From Sphingopyxis sp. BE259 (GTDB taxonomy: Bacteria > Pseudomonadota > Alphaproteobacteria > Sphingomonadales > Sphingomonadaceae), in the NCBI RefSeq assembly GCF_031457495.1, contig NZ_JAVDWM010000001.1, forward strand, positions 1,972,001 to 2,036,000: 64,000 nucleotides of DNA, read 5' to 3'. How positions within the stretch are numbered: the stretch's first letter is position 1; each line of letters opens with the position of its first letter. Positions 63,968 to 64,000 of the stretch are shown here, piece by piece. The notes below the pieces were generated by a model. The model had not been told where the DNA came from, searched no databases, and saw nothing but the letters and a program-made list of their open reading frames with translations. Made by a program: the position numbers and the translations under genes.

Positions 63968-64000
63968 TTCCCCCGTCCAGCCATTGTCTTCTCCCAAACC

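Noticed and set aside
1..64000. CRISPR array, IS element or prophage
   Set aside because: I found no regular direct repeats with spacers, no transposase or integrase frame and no phage structural gene.

Overview
The window is about 64 kb of GC-rich chromosomal DNA from an alphaproteobacterium, most probably a sphingomonad and most like Sphingopyxis. The reasons are the gene orders (cpdR beside an N-formylglutamate amidohydrolase; small ORF-zapA-6S RNA-5-FTHF cyclo-ligase; nuoA-N followed by birA-coaX-rnj-DUF1467), the alphaproteobacterial families DUF2842 and DUF1467, frequent GTG/TTG starts, and many 3'-end palindromic repeats of the kind common in sphingomonad genomes. The species is inferred from remembered family patterns, not from a search. 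I see no prophage, IS element or CRISPR array.

Layout. 1-3.9 kb: iron-uptake group on the minus strand (TonB protein, TonB-dependent siderophore receptor, PiuC-type hydroxylase cut by the window edge) with a possible Fur-type operator. 4-9.4 kb: alpha/beta hydrolase, dienoyl-CoA-reductase-like SDR, tRNA-Val, cpdR, N-formylglutamate amidohydrolase, tRNA-Pro, a short JAMM/RadC-like protein and thyA. 9.4-13 kb: branched-chain 2-oxoacid dehydrogenase E1alpha-E1beta-E2. 13.1-21 kb: a four-gene minus-strand cassette of secreted DUF11-type beta-sandwich proteins and a 1721-residue putative outer-membrane protein; this is the least explained part of the window. 21-24.3 kb: PerM-like transporter, tRNA-Asp, DUF2842, 5-FTHF cyclo-ligase, 6S RNA, zapA. 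24.4-29.8 kb: central carbon genes tkt-gap-pgk-fda. 29.8-36 kb: O-methyltransferase, lipoprotein, thiE, OPT transporter, efp, inositol monophosphatase and a YbjN protein.

36.2-52.3 kb: the complete nuoA-N operon for respiratory complex I. It carries four extra ORFs translationally coupled to nuo genes (58-aa and 46-aa single-helix proteins, 216-aa and 143-aa exported proteins), a lysine/alanine/proline-rich tail on NuoC and a histidine-rich loop in NuoL. 52.3-55.7 kb: birA, coaX, rnj and DUF1467. 56-64 kb: a TipN-like membrane coiled-coil protein divergent from a His-less Hpt protein, a repeat-containing exported protein, an Lrp/AsnC regulator, an atypical histidine kinase, a WalW-like polysaccharide deacetylase and a CAU-anticodon tRNA.

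Most of the window is ordinary core chromosome. The parts that known modules do not explain are the DUF11 cassette, the extra ORFs inside nuo, the system of perfect or near-perfect palindromes placed just after stop codons, and several signalling proteins with missing catalytic residues.
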